Assembly (NCBI GenBank): GCA_963966185.1 | Contig: CAWZYM010000055.1 | Coordinates: 124,001-188,000 of the forward strand | Reading direction: 5' to 3' | Length of the DNA stretch: 64,000 nucleotides | From: Rhabditoides inermis | Lineage: Eukaryota > Nematoda > Chromadorea > Rhabditida > Rhabditidae | Part shown: one piece after another, positions 10,849 to 25,000 of the stretch | How positions within the stretch are numbered: position 1 is the stretch's first letter | Layout: each line of letters starts with the position of its first letter | Notes under the pieces: generated by a model | Told to the model about the DNA's origin: nothing | Database searches by the model: none | The model's input: the letters and a program-made list of their open reading frames with translations, nothing else | Translations under genes and position numbers: made by a program

Positions 10849-11667
10849 TTAGTAGTGTCGAGGAGCTTTTCGTACAATAAGAAGGGAGTAGTTGGGAACT
10901 GCGACCTGAATAACGGAGGTTTAAACAAACGTGAACAAATCGTTTTTGGGAAGGGTACCTCGTATTGTTTGATTCCAAGCAGTCGAGCCCGCATCGCCTC
11001 CTCATTTTGCCAGATTCTGTCCCTCCGCAAATTCGCCCGCTCTTCCTTCTCTGGTCGCTCATGTCTGAAATGTGTGAGATAAGCATGCGGATGGGGTCTC
11101 ACCTCTTGGCGGCGCTCTCTTTATCGGCTCGCTCTTCATCCCCGCTTCTGTTGCTGCGGGCACCGATGAGACGACCAACACGACGTATCTTCGGTACGAG
11201 AACATCTTTTTTCTGTAATCAATCATATTATTACAATTTGTACATGAGATATTCATAACAATCATGCTGATCTCACATATAATAGAGCATAACACAAAAT
11301 TACTCACTTGTTGGGTTGGAACTATTTGTGCAGCTGTCTTTGCTCGAACCATCTTCTCGACGATAGAAGCCTTCTTCTCAATGGCCCCGGGTGATTTTCT
11401 CTGAACAGTCGGCTGCCGTCGTCGTAACGGCTTGCGATCCTGTAAGATCTGTACTGTACAATATCTTACGTCTGATAAGTTGTGCTCAATTATATTTTAT
11501 CGACAGAGGTGTGCAGGTACCTTAGGTGAGATGGCTTTGATGTCGTCGACCTTCTTGATGAGCTTGGTGTTCATGTTGTGTTGCATTGCCTGGATGGCGA
11601 GACGCGTTGGTGCACGCCGGCGGGAGGCCGCCGTGCCACTCGTCCGAATCCGAGAGCCGACTGCCAT
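10849..11667 (-). CDS. Unrecognised small basic protein (183 aa)
   Basis: I do not recognise this protein. Five exons on the minus strand fit perfectly: 11667-11521, 11439-11308, 11212-11103, 11064-10959 and 10905-10849 (stop TAA), all with GT-AG junctions and agreeing phases. The product is very basic and mostly helical/disordered: AIQAMQHNMNTKLIKKVDD near the start, then a Lys/Arg-rich middle (KPLRRRQPTVQRKS, KIRRVGRLIGARS), a charged helix (RPEKEERANLRRDR) and a short hydrophobic end (NYSLLIVRKAPRHY). No signal peptide or membrane segment. The frame stays open a few codons upstream of the chosen ATG, so a further 5' exon is possible. A nuclear or ribonucleoprotein role would suit the composition but is a guess. 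Confidence 0.72.
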
Positions 11668-12173
11668 ACACCGCGCCAACACTCACTTCATCCAACACAC
11701 AACACGATACTGAAAAAAAACGTAATAACACGAGATGAAACAAGCCTGATAATGCCCCACAAAGTGAGGTGAGCATTTTGTAAACAACGACGCGCAAGCC
11801 AAATCGATAAATTATGCAACTAGAAGATGGGGCTGATAATGAAAATGATCGTGTGAGTATGTGAGTTTATGTGTGATTACTGTAATAAAACCAGTGTATA
11901 TGAATACTAACCAGCTATACTTCGCGAGGTGATAGTGAGCTGACCTCGCGTCATTCGTGTATTTGCGCCAGCACCGCAAATCGACCTAAATACCCCGCGC
12001 GCGCCAGGCAACATCGAGTAACATTTATTATTCGCCAATAGCAAGAGTACAAAATAAGTTCACGATCACCAAGACTTAATATGTAATAACTAAATTTTCC
12101 CGCTTCAATACGCAATACAACAATGTAACAATGAATAGGAAGTGCAGTAATGGAACAATCACAAGAATATGTT
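11668..12173. other. Intergenic region between two minus-strand genes
   Basis: Upstream of the 183-aa gene and downstream of CWF19L2. A minus-strand poly(A) signal for CWF19L2 (TTTATT on the + strand) lies near 12023. No gene seen. Confidence 0.5.
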
Positions 12174-12995
12174 TCACTCGTCGCTGTCCCTTCCGGGTAT
12201 ACGCCGAGTCCAGTCAAATGGTTTCCACTGTTCTCGCATATCGTCTCTTTTCTGCTTGACTACCTCAAACGACTGCGTCTCCCGCTTGCGCCATTTCGAA
12301 GCCGGCAGATCCAACATTCCAACTAGGATCTCCTGAAATTAATCAATCAATTCACATTCAAACAATCCATCCATCAATCCATCCATCAATGAGTACAGGT
12401 TCCACGATGTGACACAGTTATAAACACAGTAACTAACTATAGGATGTTCCCTTTTCTGACATACTAACGTGGGCTGTGGAATAAGATGTTTTCGAACTTT
12501 CCAAATCGTGTGAAACGGTTTATTAGGAACGCGAAAACAGAAATTTAATTGAATTTCTTGATAATGCGCCAGAAATTTGAAAATCGAACGACGCTACGTT
12601 GTCCATGTGGATATCGACCACAACTTTCTCTGTTATCCGGAGTCTCTATCGTGTCTCTGGACAAAGTTGGCAACATTTGTTTAATTGTATGTCTAGTAAA
12701 TTGAACAAATTGTTAGAACATCAGGCAAAGTAAAGGTAATTCTAGTTAACACTCTAACAAAAAAGACATTCACCATTACAGACACAATAAATAAATAAAT
12801 AAACGCACAAATAAATTAATCACTCACCCACACATTATCACTAACAAAAATCAGTGCCCAATCAACATAACAACTAATGATTCCTCACTCACAGTGGCAA
12901 AGTGCTGAGGAAAGTAATCGGCGTTTTCAATGACGTGTGCATAGCCATTCTGCAGACCAAAGTCGATCGCCATGTAGCTATAATGACGTCATCCC

Positions 12996-13031
<36 letters not shown>

Positions 13032-16000
13032 CCTTCTCCATATCCTTACCTGAACCCCTTGGGGATCTGCTTGCGCAGGTCCTTGGTCTCGATGAGCTTT
13101 TTGTTGTCTGCCCACTCGCTCTCGCACTCCTGGATCGCCTTCTGAAACCACATCCCTTCCCTCTGACTTCCTCCACACTGTGCAGCCAGTACCACTACCG
13201 TTGTGTAACACGCAATAGCGTAAACATGGGAAGAAGAGTACATATATGTTTGTATCGGCAAGGCTACGCATTCCGCGAACACTGTGTAATACGTGGGGGG
13301 GGGGGGCGCGTTCTTCGTTCGCTCACTCCAGCGCCGTTCGGCGCCGCGCAACTCGAAAACAGTCAAGACTGCATCCATCCATCCCTTCGATTACCACCTA
13401 CACTTCCGCTCCGGCATCACAAAAATGAGAGATGTGTATACTGACACTATAAAATAAAGAACAGTAGAATAAAGAACTGACGTTGAAATAGATAGGCGCC
13501 ATCTCGCCGATTTCATCTGGAAGAGGGATGCACTCGACAGTCACGTGGGGGTTCGTATCCACGTTGCGAGACATCTCCAGAAAGACACAGTCACGGCCTT
13601 GTTCCTGCAATCACGCACTCTGTGCACCACTTTTTTCTCCTTCAGTGTCTCTCTGCGCACCTTCCACATGGCAGTCAGTCCCTTCCTCCATATGCGTATC
13701 TCATCCCACACGTTCTCATCCAGTTGGATCGTGCTGCTCGTGTGTTGTGTGGGTGCGAGGATGGAGTGTTCACCGTCCAGTCCGTCCCACTCTACCACAG
13801 ACAGATACGTCTGAAATAATCATAACCACCTCCTATTTGTTAGATACGTCCATCCTGCGGTACCGTCTCATATTTTGCTGAAAACTTATAAACGAGTGTG
13901 AATGAGAATCATAAACAGCTCCGCGAAGGGCTTAGATCTAGACCAAACTTTTTTCTAAACATTTATTAGATAATAGGCAACATACCAAAATTTATTTAGA
14001 CTCTTTAAAGGAATGTACCACTCTAAAATTATCGTTCTCAATTTCGTTCATATTGTAATATGATAATCTTGTCAAAATTAGCCGTCCAATGAGTCTATGA
14101 AATGTCAAAAATAATTATTTTTAAATATTAATACAAAATTATTATTTTACTACGATGAAACAAACAACGATGAATTTACTGTTTTATGTCACACTTCTGA
14201 CATTTAGAGATTTTTTGAGCGATCGGTTGTTTATTCCGGTTTCGGTGATATAATAAAGCATTGGGTACACAAGCCGTCATCAGCTGTTCAGCTGATATTT
14301 TTACTTTTTGATGTTTGTTCGCTGTTGCATGTATATATTTTGTATTTTTTTTATAATAGTCATGTTTCTTAGAAATAGGTGTTGTTGTCTTTTTATTCGA
14401 TTTCATATCTATCGATTTCAACAAACAGCCAGTTCACTCGTTCATTCTCCTACGTGTTTTCGCGTCTTATTCCTTCTTCGTGATCCATGATGTATTGATA
14501 ACGAGCATGCCTTACCACTCTTGATTTCTCGCCCGCTATCGTCTTCTACCGTTCGCGCTGTGTCCGCTACTTACCGGTTTAATTACCCAAGTTTTACTGT
14601 TTTAGTGCAGACCTGCTCCCCTGTAGGATCCGCCTTCTTCCGTGCCCCTCGTCGCCTCCGGACCCAAATCATCCAGGACCGTTCAGTGAATCACTCCTCC
14701 TTCTTTCCTTGCTTTCCTTCTTTTGCATTGAACTTGTTGTGTGTATGTTATTCATCGCCGACTACTGTTATGTTATCATTGTCAAATAATTGGAGCACCT
14801 ATACATCTCATAATATTGTTTGTTTGTATCATTTGCAATGATAAAACAATTTACCAAGAACGTGTTGTGTTGTGTGGAAGAAACCCAATAATTGACATGT
14901 ACAATACAGTTACCCGTAAATCCAAAATCGATGCAACATTCACATCATTTCAACAAGAATGCAGCAGTATTGCATTGATTTTATAGGTCAGAAAATACTA
15001 TGCAACGATATGTAAAAACAAATTATAATCAATACAAGTGGATTAGGGAATAAGGCACGCAGCGCCACTAAGTGGCCAAGAAGGGGAAGCGAGACAGGAT
15101 GCCTGGTCTCAATCAATCAATTAACAAATGTAATCAATAAACAAACAACGTGAACAGTATGAAACATATAGCGAACAATGCAGCGAACAACTCTTCTATC
15201 CCAAACGTGAACCCGACGACAGCGAGAAGATCTTGCCGCTCCAGTTGACGCGCACCTTGTTCTCCTCTTCTGCGCCGTTCACCTGATGATCAATCAAGTA
15301 TGGTAACATGTATAACAATAAAACAAACCGACGACGGTCGGGGTTCAACACCAACTCACCACGGAGACTCGATGTCGCCCTCACGCTCAAAGTCCGGCAG
15401 CTGCGCCTCCATCTATAACGCTGGGTTGTTTACGAATGAATAATTTAAATAGAAACAAACACAACAACAACAACAACTATTACTACTACTACAAACCTTA
15501 GCGCACCTGTTGAAAAAGGGCGGGTATGTGCGGCGGGATGTGCGGCGAGCGGTTTCATGCACGAGGCTGTGCTTGGTGAAGTTGCGCTGCGTGTGCTGCC
15601 TCGACCCACCCTGTTCACTCCTCAGCGACATCTGCACAGTCGCCTAGAACAAGTCAATCAATCATACTGTGTAACAATTTCACATCCTATCAACGATGTT
15701 TGCCTAAATCAGTTCAATGATGCGTTCACGAGAAGTGTAGAGGCGAAAGCAAGAATGATGACACGGCACTGTTGTACTAGATCCTAGTAAATACGCAATT
15801 TAACAAATTAAATATGCACCCACCTTGTGTGTGTGTTGGTTATCTCCCGAGCCGCACTCGTCGTCCCATGCTCACCTCGCTGTATTCGATGCTCACCTCG
15901 CATCGTATCATTCGACAGCGGCACTGAAGCTGATATTCCAAAACACTAGCGATACATTTCATATACTAAATTCATCACGTACAATCTCACAATATATTTT

Positions 16001-19000
16001 AAAGCTGAAAAGAACAGCTCACCTACGACCGTCCCGCTTTGTTCGATTCGGGCTTGTATCACCACCCACCGCACAGACCCGCGCTAAACAAGGTCGTATA
16101 AAATCCATAAAAATATAGTGAAAACGATTTCAATGATTAATTGAATAATGCAACTTACCGTGTGGCGCATTGATACGCGGTTGTCGTGCTGGTGAGGCAG
16201 ATACAGGCTGCTGCTCAGCTCCCCACTCTCACTGAGTCAGCAGCCTGAGTCGGAAGCCAGCCCCATCCTGTCCGGATTGTGCAGAAGCTGCCAGATTAGC
16301 CTGATACACCAACTAAAACACGCTAGACGATATTCGCGTCCTTCAGGAATATTTCGAAATTGACGGATCAACACAAAACGGCAAAATAAATGAAATATGG
16401 GCGGTCGAGTGTAATAGAACGAAACAAGTGTTATTCGTGAATAAATAAACAACAAAAACATAAATATACCAAAGCAAAAACACAAATTATATGTGAAACC
16501 AATAAAAACACAAGAATCGAGCCGTGTCGGGTCGCTCTCACAACCACCCGGTTTCCCGCGCGGCCATACCACACTCCTTGAGTGCGTGCACAAGGGTTCC
16601 GCATGAGAATATCACTATACACTACGCATTTATAACCACATTTTTATGTACTTCTTAGAAAATTTAAAAATATTATTTCATGAAAATTCATTTCTATTTT
16701 ATATCATTAATATGGTATATATCATACTTGCATACTCAAATTTAGAGTGGTATACTCCTTTAACATGTTATGATAACATTCTTCTGACGCATAAATGTTC
16801 GTTTCCAATTCCAATGTAATTGATGTCATAAAGAAAAATACGACGTACAGGAAAATACTATCATTGCATAAACCGGAATAACCCAAAAATGAAAGCAGAA
16901 AACGCGTTGCAAAGTTTTAGCATTATGTGTATCAAAGGAACAGATGCAAATGTAGTGTGGTTAAGGGGAACAAAAACATTCCATCCGCATTCCCCTTTAT
17001 ACACTATATCACGCTCTTTTCGTAAGAATCGACCCCAGGCGGACCAGGGCGGTACTATAAATAAGTGACCATCTCGGATTTTGATATAAACTTGTAAGTA
17101 AGTGTATTGGATGCTCAGAAACAGCTCTGGCAAGGTCCTAGGTCACGAAACAAATTTCTGATTATTTTATAATAGTGCAAACTTCGAAAACTTATCTCGG
17201 CTCTTTGACATGATAATAACATTCTGCTAACGCAGAATTGTTCAGTTCAACATTTTGAGCAACTTTGTAAATGAAAGCGTCCAGATTAGACCACATCTCT
17301 GTACTCAGAATGGCATCCAGAGGTGAGAAAAATGAAAAATTTGCATATTTCGTCAAAAAAGACATATATGGGCACGAATGTAAGAATGTGACTGAACATT
17401 GCCGACTCGTGAACTCATCGCGAAACATGTGGCATAATGCGAATATTTCTGCTTTGTTTCTTTGGATACTTAAAGTTTCCAATGAGAATGTATGAAAAAC
17501 AACTATAGTTTTCTTCAGGGAGATAGTTGGGGGCATTGTACATTTGACTACAGAAATGAAGATACTCATTTTCCGTGCGGGACCACGCACCGATCAGTCG
17601 GTGAAAATGATCTCGTGCCCTTCCAATTGCGTCCAGAAATGAGCATGCGCTTTCAAAATTGCAGCCTGCGAGATCATTTTTACCGACTGCCCGGTGTGTG
17701 GTCCCGCACGGAAAATGAGTATCTTCATTTCTGTAGTCAAATGCACAGAGGCCCCAACTATCTCCCTGAATAAAACTATATTGGAGTTAAAAAACAACAT
17801 AAATTGCAGAAAGTGAAGCTGTATACGAGAAATCTTCAATATCTCATTTTCTTTGCAAAATATCGTAAAATATTTTATACAATCTATACAATTCGGGTTT
17901 TCGTAGTTCATAAGTATAATACATGTATATTCTACGTTTTAAATTAAACAAAAATTAAAAGTTTTCTTCAGGGAGATAGTTGGGGGTATTGTACATTTGA
18001 CTACAGAAATGAAGATACTCATTTTCCGTGCGGGACCACGCACCGATCAGTCGGTGAAAATGATCTCGTGCCCTTCCAATTGCGTCCAGAAATGAGCATG
18101 CGCTTTCAAAATTGCAGCCTGCGAGATCATTTTTACCGACTGCCCGGTGTGTGGTCCCGCACGGAAAATGAGTATCTTCATTTCTGTAGTCAAATGCACA
18201 GAGGCCCCAACTATCTCCCTGAATAAAACTATATTGGAGTTAAAAAACAACATAAATTGCAGAAAGTGAAGCTGTATACGAGAAATCTTCAATATCTCAT
18301 TTTCTTTGCAAAATATCGTAAAATATTTTATACAATCTATACAATTCGGGTTTTCGTAGTTCATAAGTATAATACATGTATATTCTACGTTTTAAATTAA
18401 ACAAAACATAAATCTGCATATGAGATTCGAACCTTGGTCGTTATCCTGAAGTTTTAAGTTGAAAACTAAACTCTTGAAAATTGAACCAAACATCAATATT
18501 TTGATTTGCTAGATCCTAAATTACTAATTTCATTCATTACAATCGTTTTCGGAGTATTCAAATACATTTTCTAAACTAATTTAACCTTTTTTAATATGAC
18601 TCTTAAATAAGCATAATTCCTTTCACATAACACTTAAAAATCAGTTTTAAACGATACATTTGTGCAAACAATTGTTTTTTTACATTGGTATTAGAAATTT
18701 TAAGTATCAAAAGAAATAAACCCGAAATATTCGTAATATGTCACATGTTTCTGTGAATATTTCACGAGTCGGCAATGTTCAGTCTCATATTTGACCACTA
18801 TGGGTACGCAATTTCGCCTTGCGATTTTTTTTTTGAAAAAGTTGCGTCAGTATGTGTATAAAAAAGTGCGAAAGAGAAAAGTTCTTACATTTGTGCCCAT
18901 ATATGTCTTTTTTGACGAAATATGCAAATTTTTCATTTTTCTCACCTCTGGATGCTATTCTGAGTACAAAGATGTGGTCCAATCTAGACGCTTTCCATTA

Positions 19001-22000
19001 CAAAGTTGCTTAGAATGTTGGAACGAACATTTCTACGTTGGCAGAATGTTATTATCATGTCAAAGATCCGAGATATTTTTTTAAGTTTGCAGTATTATAA
19101 AACTTTGTTTCGTGACCTAGGATCTTGCCAGAGCTGTTTCTGCATCAAATACACTTCCTTACATGTTCATATCAAAATCCGAGATGGTCACTTATTTCTA
19201 GTACTGTCGGGTGTTCGATTCTTACGAAACTCTCACTACTCACAGAAAGTTTTGTCGAAATGAACAAAATTACTCACCCTAATTAACATCACGAAAAGAG
19301 GCAAACTCGTGTGCTACTCTGGGGGCGTGTTATAAAATCCGCATATTTTTCCACATTACCCATGTCGCTTGAATTGTTGCAGTTGCAGATTTGTGATTGA
19401 GCTCCTTTCAACATTCTCCATGATTCTTTCTTTGTTCACAACTGACACTTCCATGTTGGTCCCCAGATTTAAACAACCGTGTCACAAGTCTCACCCCAAA
19501 TATCTATTGCACGTGATTCATAGCCAATCAATGAATGACATCTAACCTTGTAGCATGGGGTAACAGACATTGCAAAAAGTCCACTTCTTTGTCTACAAGC
19601 AACACTGCGAATTCCTGCGAGCTTTCTTGTCAGTCCATTATTCATCCCAATCGCGGATCCAGCAGCTAACAGTGAACACCAAGGGGATAATGCGCTGATA
19701 TGACAGATGGGTGGGTTACGCATCTGATGAGAGAGACGTCATCGAGCGACACGCGTGACCATACTTCCTACACTCTACACCTTGTCTCTGCGCTATCTCT
19801 CATATCAACTCATTAGCACCACATCACGTGCTGTAAAAACAAATCCGTGTAGGAAACCAGGTTAGGCAGAGCGGCGCCAGCACTGCTGGCTGATCGCCAG
19901 ATCTCCTGCGAATAAACACCACAAAAAGACGAGCGGTGTAACCAGGAATGAGATGATTGTTCCCACTTGAAGATCACTCTACCGCCCCCGCCATCATCAA
20001 CCGCCAATTTATTAAATCGAACTGAAATCACCACAATCATGCGCAGCGAACAAACACCATAACATGGTCATAAAGAGAAAGTGGAGCGAGCCAAGTGAAA
20101 CTGAGACCTAACACAAAACCACCCTCCAGCCATCATAAAACTAATGTCAATTCAAGGTTCCTTCGACGAGGATAACATGAATTCTCTCGAATTTAATTGT
20201 CGCCAAACTTGCGTAATAATGACACTCTACACGGTCCGCTAACGAATTCGAACTTCTTTCACTCAAATCACTTTTTTTCAGCGAACACCAGCCCAAAATA
20301 TCACAATTAAATGCTTCTGATCTGTCTCCGTTTGATAACATAAGGAAGAAACCCCTCGATATTTTATCGAAGTTAGAAATGACGTCACGAATCTATTCTT
20401 GGCGAAACGAGTTCAGAACCCATTCCGAGTCAAACCGCTGCAATTTTAAATTCCAAACGAGGCAGTAGAGACTGCAGCATATTGAGTCAGAGTGTAAGAA
20501 GGCTGTTACGTCACAACATGTACACAGCACACCGCGCGCCACTTCCTCACTGGTTTTCTTTCGCTCGTAATGGGTCGGTCAGAGTCAGAAAGGAAGGGAG
20601 AAAGACACGTCGCATCGCATTCCTCGCTCACATCAGTTGTCCTTGTCTCACTCACTGACTCACACTCGCCGAACCAATCAAATGACCGCTTGCGGTTCAA
20701 AAACCAGCTCACATGTGCGCCGCAACCGCGCAATTCACACCACTTTTCGCTGCTGCGGCAGCAACCTTTTGATCACTACATGTGATCACACCACTTTACA
20801 GTGTGACAAACTACATTCACTACTAGCTAAACACCTACTGCGTATAGTGCAAGATCAAAACGTTTCGAAACGTGCTGCGAGTTCTGTTTTTCACGCGGGC
20901 TTGAAGAGCGAGAACACGAATCTTCAGCGTATTTTTTCATCTTCCTCCGCAATCAGGTATCACTGGAAACGCAACACAACTATAACTGCACCACCCTACC
21001 ACCCAGCGCCTCCCTGCGTGACTGGCGACAAAACGAATCAAACCTTTTTTCGGTTCCCATTCACAATTTTTACATGATCGATTAGGAGCGTGATAAAGTA
21101 GCCCTGACCAGCATATTTCAGATTCAGTACTTCTGAGAAAACAAGCGAGCAACGAGCAGAAAAGAGAGTCGAACACACCCGAACACCCGTTCACACAACA
21201 AAAACGTCCAGGTTTCGACGAACGCATTTCACATAAATCTTAGCGAAACGGAATTTGGAACTGCTAGCGGATTAAACATCAAGTTGAGGGTCGCTTGCAC
21301 GGTTTAGGAATGGAATGATTGAGAAAAGGACTCACGTGTACTCCGATGGCGACGACGGCATGCTTGGAAAACTTCTTACTGTCGAGGCAACGCGCACAAT
21401 CATCCAGACTGCGCTCCAGTCGACGATGCTCTCAAATATCCCCTGTTAACCAACCAAACAATCTTCATTCCGGATCACATCGGTCTATCACGAGGACGAC
21501 TCGACATAGCTGTTTATAATATTTTCACCCAGTCCACGCCTTTCGAACTGCAGCAATTCTTTTTTTTTCTTTTAGCCACATTAGTGAGCCGCACACGGCA
21601 CACATGCAAGTTCGCACATGATCTAACGCTAAATTCACCCAAATTCTATATATATTCCCAACGAGCAGTTGTAACACTCCGAGGCCGTCGTATTCTGACC
21701 ATTCACACAGAATCACCCACCACAACTACTCACGAGATGAAAACGAGCGGTAGGGGAATTGAACAAAGTGCATTCTCACAAACACCTCTTCTCGTATTCA
21801 GTCCATCAGATCATCAATGTAATGTCAATGGAAAGTGCGCGTGTGCCGTGTGTACAGTAGTAGAGTACGTTGTTTCATGGGCTAAGCCGTGTCGTCACTA
21901 CGATGCCTCGTTCTCGCTTAGCAGTCAGTACACGCCCTACGCGGCTATGCGCGGCATCGGAGGCATGTGTGTGGGAATGTGAAGGAGGAGAGGCAGAGAG

Positions 22001-25000
22001 AAAGAGAACCTTATTTTTCCATGGTTCCATCTCGTAAACATGACGTTCATTCTGCGCATTCCACCACTACATTATCCCATCACCGATTACATGGAACAGT
22101 CGATGCAACCACGCCAAAACGACTAAAAAATCCTTTTTCCCCAGCATGCCATACGAAACTTATTCTAATCACTTGTTCTGTTATGAATATGTCTAGTTTG
22201 TTTGAAGTATCACCTTGAACATAATCTTTTTGATTGCCTCATTTTCATGATAGATATAACGACTATTAGAACTAGATTAGTTCAACTAAAATGTAGGCTT
22301 TGCTCAACATGAGTAATGCCAAAGATACTGTACCTACAAAAATACAGTCCTCTAGAAATTTGCAACTCACTATCACCTTCACTACATAGTAAATAGCTGT
22401 AAGATCAACATCTGTCCTATTTACACTACACACTATCACATGTTCATAAAACACACGATTCATCACTCTTTACTCCTTCTATAGACGCAAATATTTGCGT
22501 CTATTGGAGAAATTCGACGACGTTCTTCGATCTCGATATCTTTATGTGTCTGATTCTCTTTGATATGCACGGTGTGTATGGGTCTCGCGTGCACATCAGA
22601 GGGGCGGGGCGGGGCGGGGAGAGACAGCCGGGCCCGCCCGCCTTCCTTTCTCATACCCACACACAGCCATGTCCGCATCGGTCGTATTCCTCTCTTGTAT
22701 CCTCAGCATCTTCTCCCTATCCCATGCTACCACAGAGTGGTGGGGAGATCTCCGTGCTCATCTTAACCCTGACAAATCTCCTGCTTTCTACGATGTCACA
22801 TACGACGAGACTGGTGAGTTCCTTTACATCAGATTTCCAATATGAAATCACCATATATTCCCAATCAATGAATCAATACAGTTCAGTAGTCGATCTTACC
22901 TTGCACATCTAATCGACTGAACCCGCGCGCTATCTCTCATCCCGTCGCCATACCACAATTTGTATTTCGGTTTTCGGGGTGCTTTCGTCATCAGTCAATG
23001 CGCGGCGGTCAATCTCTCAATTCAGCAATGAGTTGAGAACTTCTCTCTCCGTGTAGCATAACAATTTCATTTCGTCTGCTTCTTCTAGCATCTCTCCCTT
23101 TTTGCACGTTGTGCATCTTCCTTTTCCTTCCATCCTAGGCCTAGCACTGACAGACTGAAGACTGCTATATGGGAACTCGTTTACGACGCGCATTCCACAC
23201 TACTTCTCCAGTTTCTCTCTCACATGTTCTTTGATGTTTTATTAATACATGCCCCCGATCAATCAAGAGCGGAATACAACATAATGACAGTTCTTTGCAG
23301 AGTGCCCCGAGGGTCTTCGCTCGGATGCCATCCCTGACTACGTCTACTTCGGGACTATGCTTGCCACTATGTCTGTGGAGGACCACGAATCATGCATCCG
23401 TCGATGCCTCGACAAGCCTCGCTGCAAAGCCGTCAACTATTTCGCGCCTCTCGCTTATCAGGAGCGCGGATTCTGCGAGCTGCTACTGCAGACCCAGACC
23501 GACAACCCTCGTCTTATGAAGCCTTTCCGCCGTGCTACTTACTACGACAACATTCGATGCCGCGCCACCGGCACTGACGACCATGTCGATATTCCCAGTA
23601 AGTGATGTATTCTAATAACGTTTTAAATACTCTTACAATGAAATACTTGTGTTGTGTTTCAGAGGACAAATCGTCCACTCGCCCTGTCACTATCACGGCC
23701 AAAGGAGAAAAAGAGGATGTCAACCAGATGATGAAGAAGCTTTCGGCCAAGGTGGCTGAATTCAATCAGCAGTTCCGCCTTCGCGCAGCTCGTCTATAAG
23801 TCGAGTTCATAATTAGTGAACGATAATGCTCCAAAAGCATGTCGCGTCAGCCAAAAACAGAACATCGATTCTATTCGTATCGTATCTGTGCCTTTACTTG
23901 CTTGTTCAGCATTTGTACATCTGTGATCTCAGTAGGTGAACTCTCAGTAAGCAGACGATAGGTCGCATTGAGAATTCATCGCATTGTTCATAATATTGTC
24001 AATAAATGTATTATATTTACGTACTTGTTGGACTGTAACAAAGTGTACAACAAGACCAGTTCAAAACTTGAAGTTTGTTTGTACATATGTTGGTGAAACG
24101 AGAACTTCGATCTCTTCTCGAAGTCACCGTTTTTTAACCCAGGCAGACGTTTGTACCAAGGTCACAACAGTGACCATCGACTTGGCATGCGTGCGCGAGA
24201 ATCGCACATTCCAATATGCCGATTAGATCTCTTCTCTTCCTGCTTTCTCTAGATGTCGATTGTTTCTAGTTCGCAATGCAGTCGATGAGGGGCAGACAAG
24301 CTGAGTGTTCATCAGTCCACTCTCCACTCCTCCCCTCATACCTTCTCTTGCCGTTCTCAAGTGCGCGACCTCGCTGCCCCAATCGGGAACCTGTATGTCG
24401 ACATCTGCAGTGGCGAGAAGAGGAAGGGCGGAAAGGGAGGAGACACATGCATCTCTCCTCTCGTTCCGCCGCACTCACACGCACAGCCAACAGACGGGTA
24501 TAGGATCGTTCCATCTCTGCCTCTCACTCCCTCATTCCCAGAGGCTATCACATTCATCACTGCTGTGCACCGTGCTACTTGCATTCAACTGCAATCACCT
24601 CGTTGCACCTGTAGCGAGGTATCCCATCGATCGATCTCTTCTTTTTCCTTCTTCTCCTTCTACCGCTCCGTACCCACTTCACTTATTATCACCGTATTCT
24701 CGGAGACGACGAAATTGCGAAAAATGAAAGCAAAAGAGGGGGAGAGAGAACGCGGCAGGGGTAGACAGGCGATCACACAACCATGCACCTAGATACACTA
24801 TGCCACTACTCATCGCAGCTATCGATCGTGAATCGGAAATGCAAACGATTAACGAACCAACCAAGACATTAGAAACAGGATCACGACAAATTGAGACGAA
24901 TAACTCGTAAACAAAATTTCCCGCAGTTTAGAAAGAAGAAACAAGAAATATGATAAGAATGAAACATTGGTCATTGAAGTATTTTAGATCAAAGGTGTTG

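Noticed and set aside
17594..18364. Two identical 105-residue frames in the palindromic element, resembling a duplicated gene
   Set aside because: They run across both arms of a palindrome and arise from the tandem copy; composition is not protein-like.
18418..18500. tRNA-like stretch on the minus strand with a GGTTCGAATCTC box
   Set aside because: No acceptable acceptor or D arm; at best a tRNA-derived scrap in the element.
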